Below, piece after piece: positions 34,627 through 35,460 of a stretch of DNA of 35,460 nucleotides. Under the pieces are notes generated by a model that saw nothing but the letters and a program-made list of their open reading frames with translations, did not search any database and had not been told where the DNA came from. This stretch comes from Deltaproteobacteria bacterium (GTDB taxonomy: Bacteria > Desulfobacterota > JACPFL01): the NCBI GenBank assembly GCA_016183025.1, contig JACPFL010000276.1, positions 17,354 to 52,813 on the forward strand, read 5' to 3'. The translations under genes and the position numbers were made by a program. Position 1 is the stretch's first letter. Each line of letters starts with the position of its first letter.

Positions 34627-35460
34627 TCATCCTCTCCTGCCCCGTCTCGTGGAGGGTGTCCTCCGGAGCACCCACTTGCGCGCCTCCTCGAGCAGGAGCA
34701 GCGCTGGCGGGAAGAGGAGCAGGAGCCTCCACTCCGCGAACCCGAGCGGCGCCAGGCCAAAGAGCGATGGGAACGGCGGGACCAGGATCAGGACCAGGAG
34801 GATCCCGATCTCGGCAGCGATCCCGAGGAGCACGAGCCGGTTGCTGAAGAGCCCAACCCGGAAGACGGAGTCCCGGTCGGTTCGGCACGCGAAGACGTTG
34901 CCGACCTGCACCGCCACGATCCCCGCCAGCGTCATGGTCGTGGCGCGCCGGTAGAGGTCCCCGGCGGCCGCCATCGGCAGCCCCGGCCGCCACCCCGCCA
35001 CCCAGTACGCCCAGAAGAAGGCCAGGAGCGAAAGGGCCGCCTCCGCCACCCCCAGGAACCCGTAGGCGTGCACAAGGCGCCCCGCCCCCAGGAGGCGTTG
35101 GGCGCGCGGCCGCGGCGGCCGGTCCATCACCCCGGGCTCGGGCGGCTCGGCACCCAGGGCCAGGGCCGGGAGCAGGTCGGTGCCCAGGTCCACCGCGAGG
35201 ATCTGCATCACGGTCAGCGGCAGGGGGATTTCCAGGAAGACGAAGGCCAGGAACGGCACCAGCTCGGGGACATTGGAGGCGAAGATGTAGGTGACGAACT
35301 TCCCTATGTTCGCGTAGATCGCGCGCCCCTGGCGGACCGCCGCCACGATCGAGGCGAAGTTGTCGTCGGTGATCACCATCACCGCGGCCTCTTTGGCCAC
35401 CTCGCTTCCCCGCTTGCCCATCGCCACGCCGATGTCGGCGGCCTTGAGCGCCGGCGCGTC
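34627..35460 (-). CDS. P2-type cation-transporting ATPase, C-terminal part (truncated at window end)
   Basis: Reverse translation from the edge: DAPALKAADIGVAMGKRGSEVAKEAAVMVITDDNFASIVAAVRQGRAIYANIGKFVTYIFASNVPELVPFLAFVFLEIPLPLTVMQILAVDLGTDLLPALALGAEPPE. Confidence 0.95.
   Translation of the reverse strand, partial: DAPALKAADIGVAMGKRGSEVAKEAAVMVITDDNFASIVAAVRQGRAIYANIGKFVTYIFASNVPELVPFLAFVFLEIPLPLTVMQILAVDLGTDLLPALALGAEPPEPGVMDRPPRPRAQRLLGAGRLVHAYGFLGVAEAALSLLAFFWAYWVAGWRPGLPMAAAGDLYRRATTMTLAGIVAVQVGNVFACRTDRDSVFRVGLFSNRLVLLGIAAEIGILLVLILVPPFPSLFGLAPLGFAEWRLLLLFPPALLLLEEARKWVLRRTPSTRRGRRG

Overview
This is a dense, high-GC bacterial chromosomal segment with no rRNA, tRNA, CRISPR array or transposase that I could recognise. 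It carries an anaerobic and redox energy-metabolism gene set. (1) Minus strand, left edge: a 2-oxoacid:ferredoxin oxidoreductase with a fused gamma-delta subunit, then alpha, then truncated beta. (2) Plus strand: RNA 3'-terminal phosphate cyclase. (3) Minus strand: a ZraSR-like histidine kinase and sigma54 response regulator, followed by a Met/Gly-rich Spy/ZraP-like periplasmic protein and a small exported OB-like protein. (4) Minus strand: class II fumarase. (5) Plus strand: a respiratory formate dehydrogenase operon (small Cys-containing membrane protein, fdhA, fdhB, fdhC, fdhE). fdhA is split in the ORF track by an in-frame TGA, which is almost certainly selenocysteine. A SECIS-like hairpin with a GGUCUG apical loop starts 18 nt after the TGA. 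(6) M50 protease with CBS domains, and a DUF72 protein. (7) Minus strand: a complete nine-gene Thermus-type V/A-ATPase operon (G-I-K-E-C-F-A-B-D). (8) Minus strand: an HPF-cold-shock-domain fusion, a four-subunit POR (GDAB) and a tandem universal stress protein. (9) Right end: zinc ribbon, VIT1-family transporter, peroxiredoxin, CopD-like protein, GNAT acetyltransferase and a P2-type ATPase truncated by the window edge. The least expected signals are non-coding. A roughly 50-bp composite element (CCCGACA...GACCTGACAAAASGCTCGG...TGTCGGCAGG) occurs upstream of both the first oxidoreductase operon and the V-ATPase operon. Related GACA/TGTC palindromes lie upstream of the Usp and zinc-ribbon genes. 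The peroxiredoxin gene has a near-consensus sigma70 promoter with an inverted-repeat operator over its -10 box.
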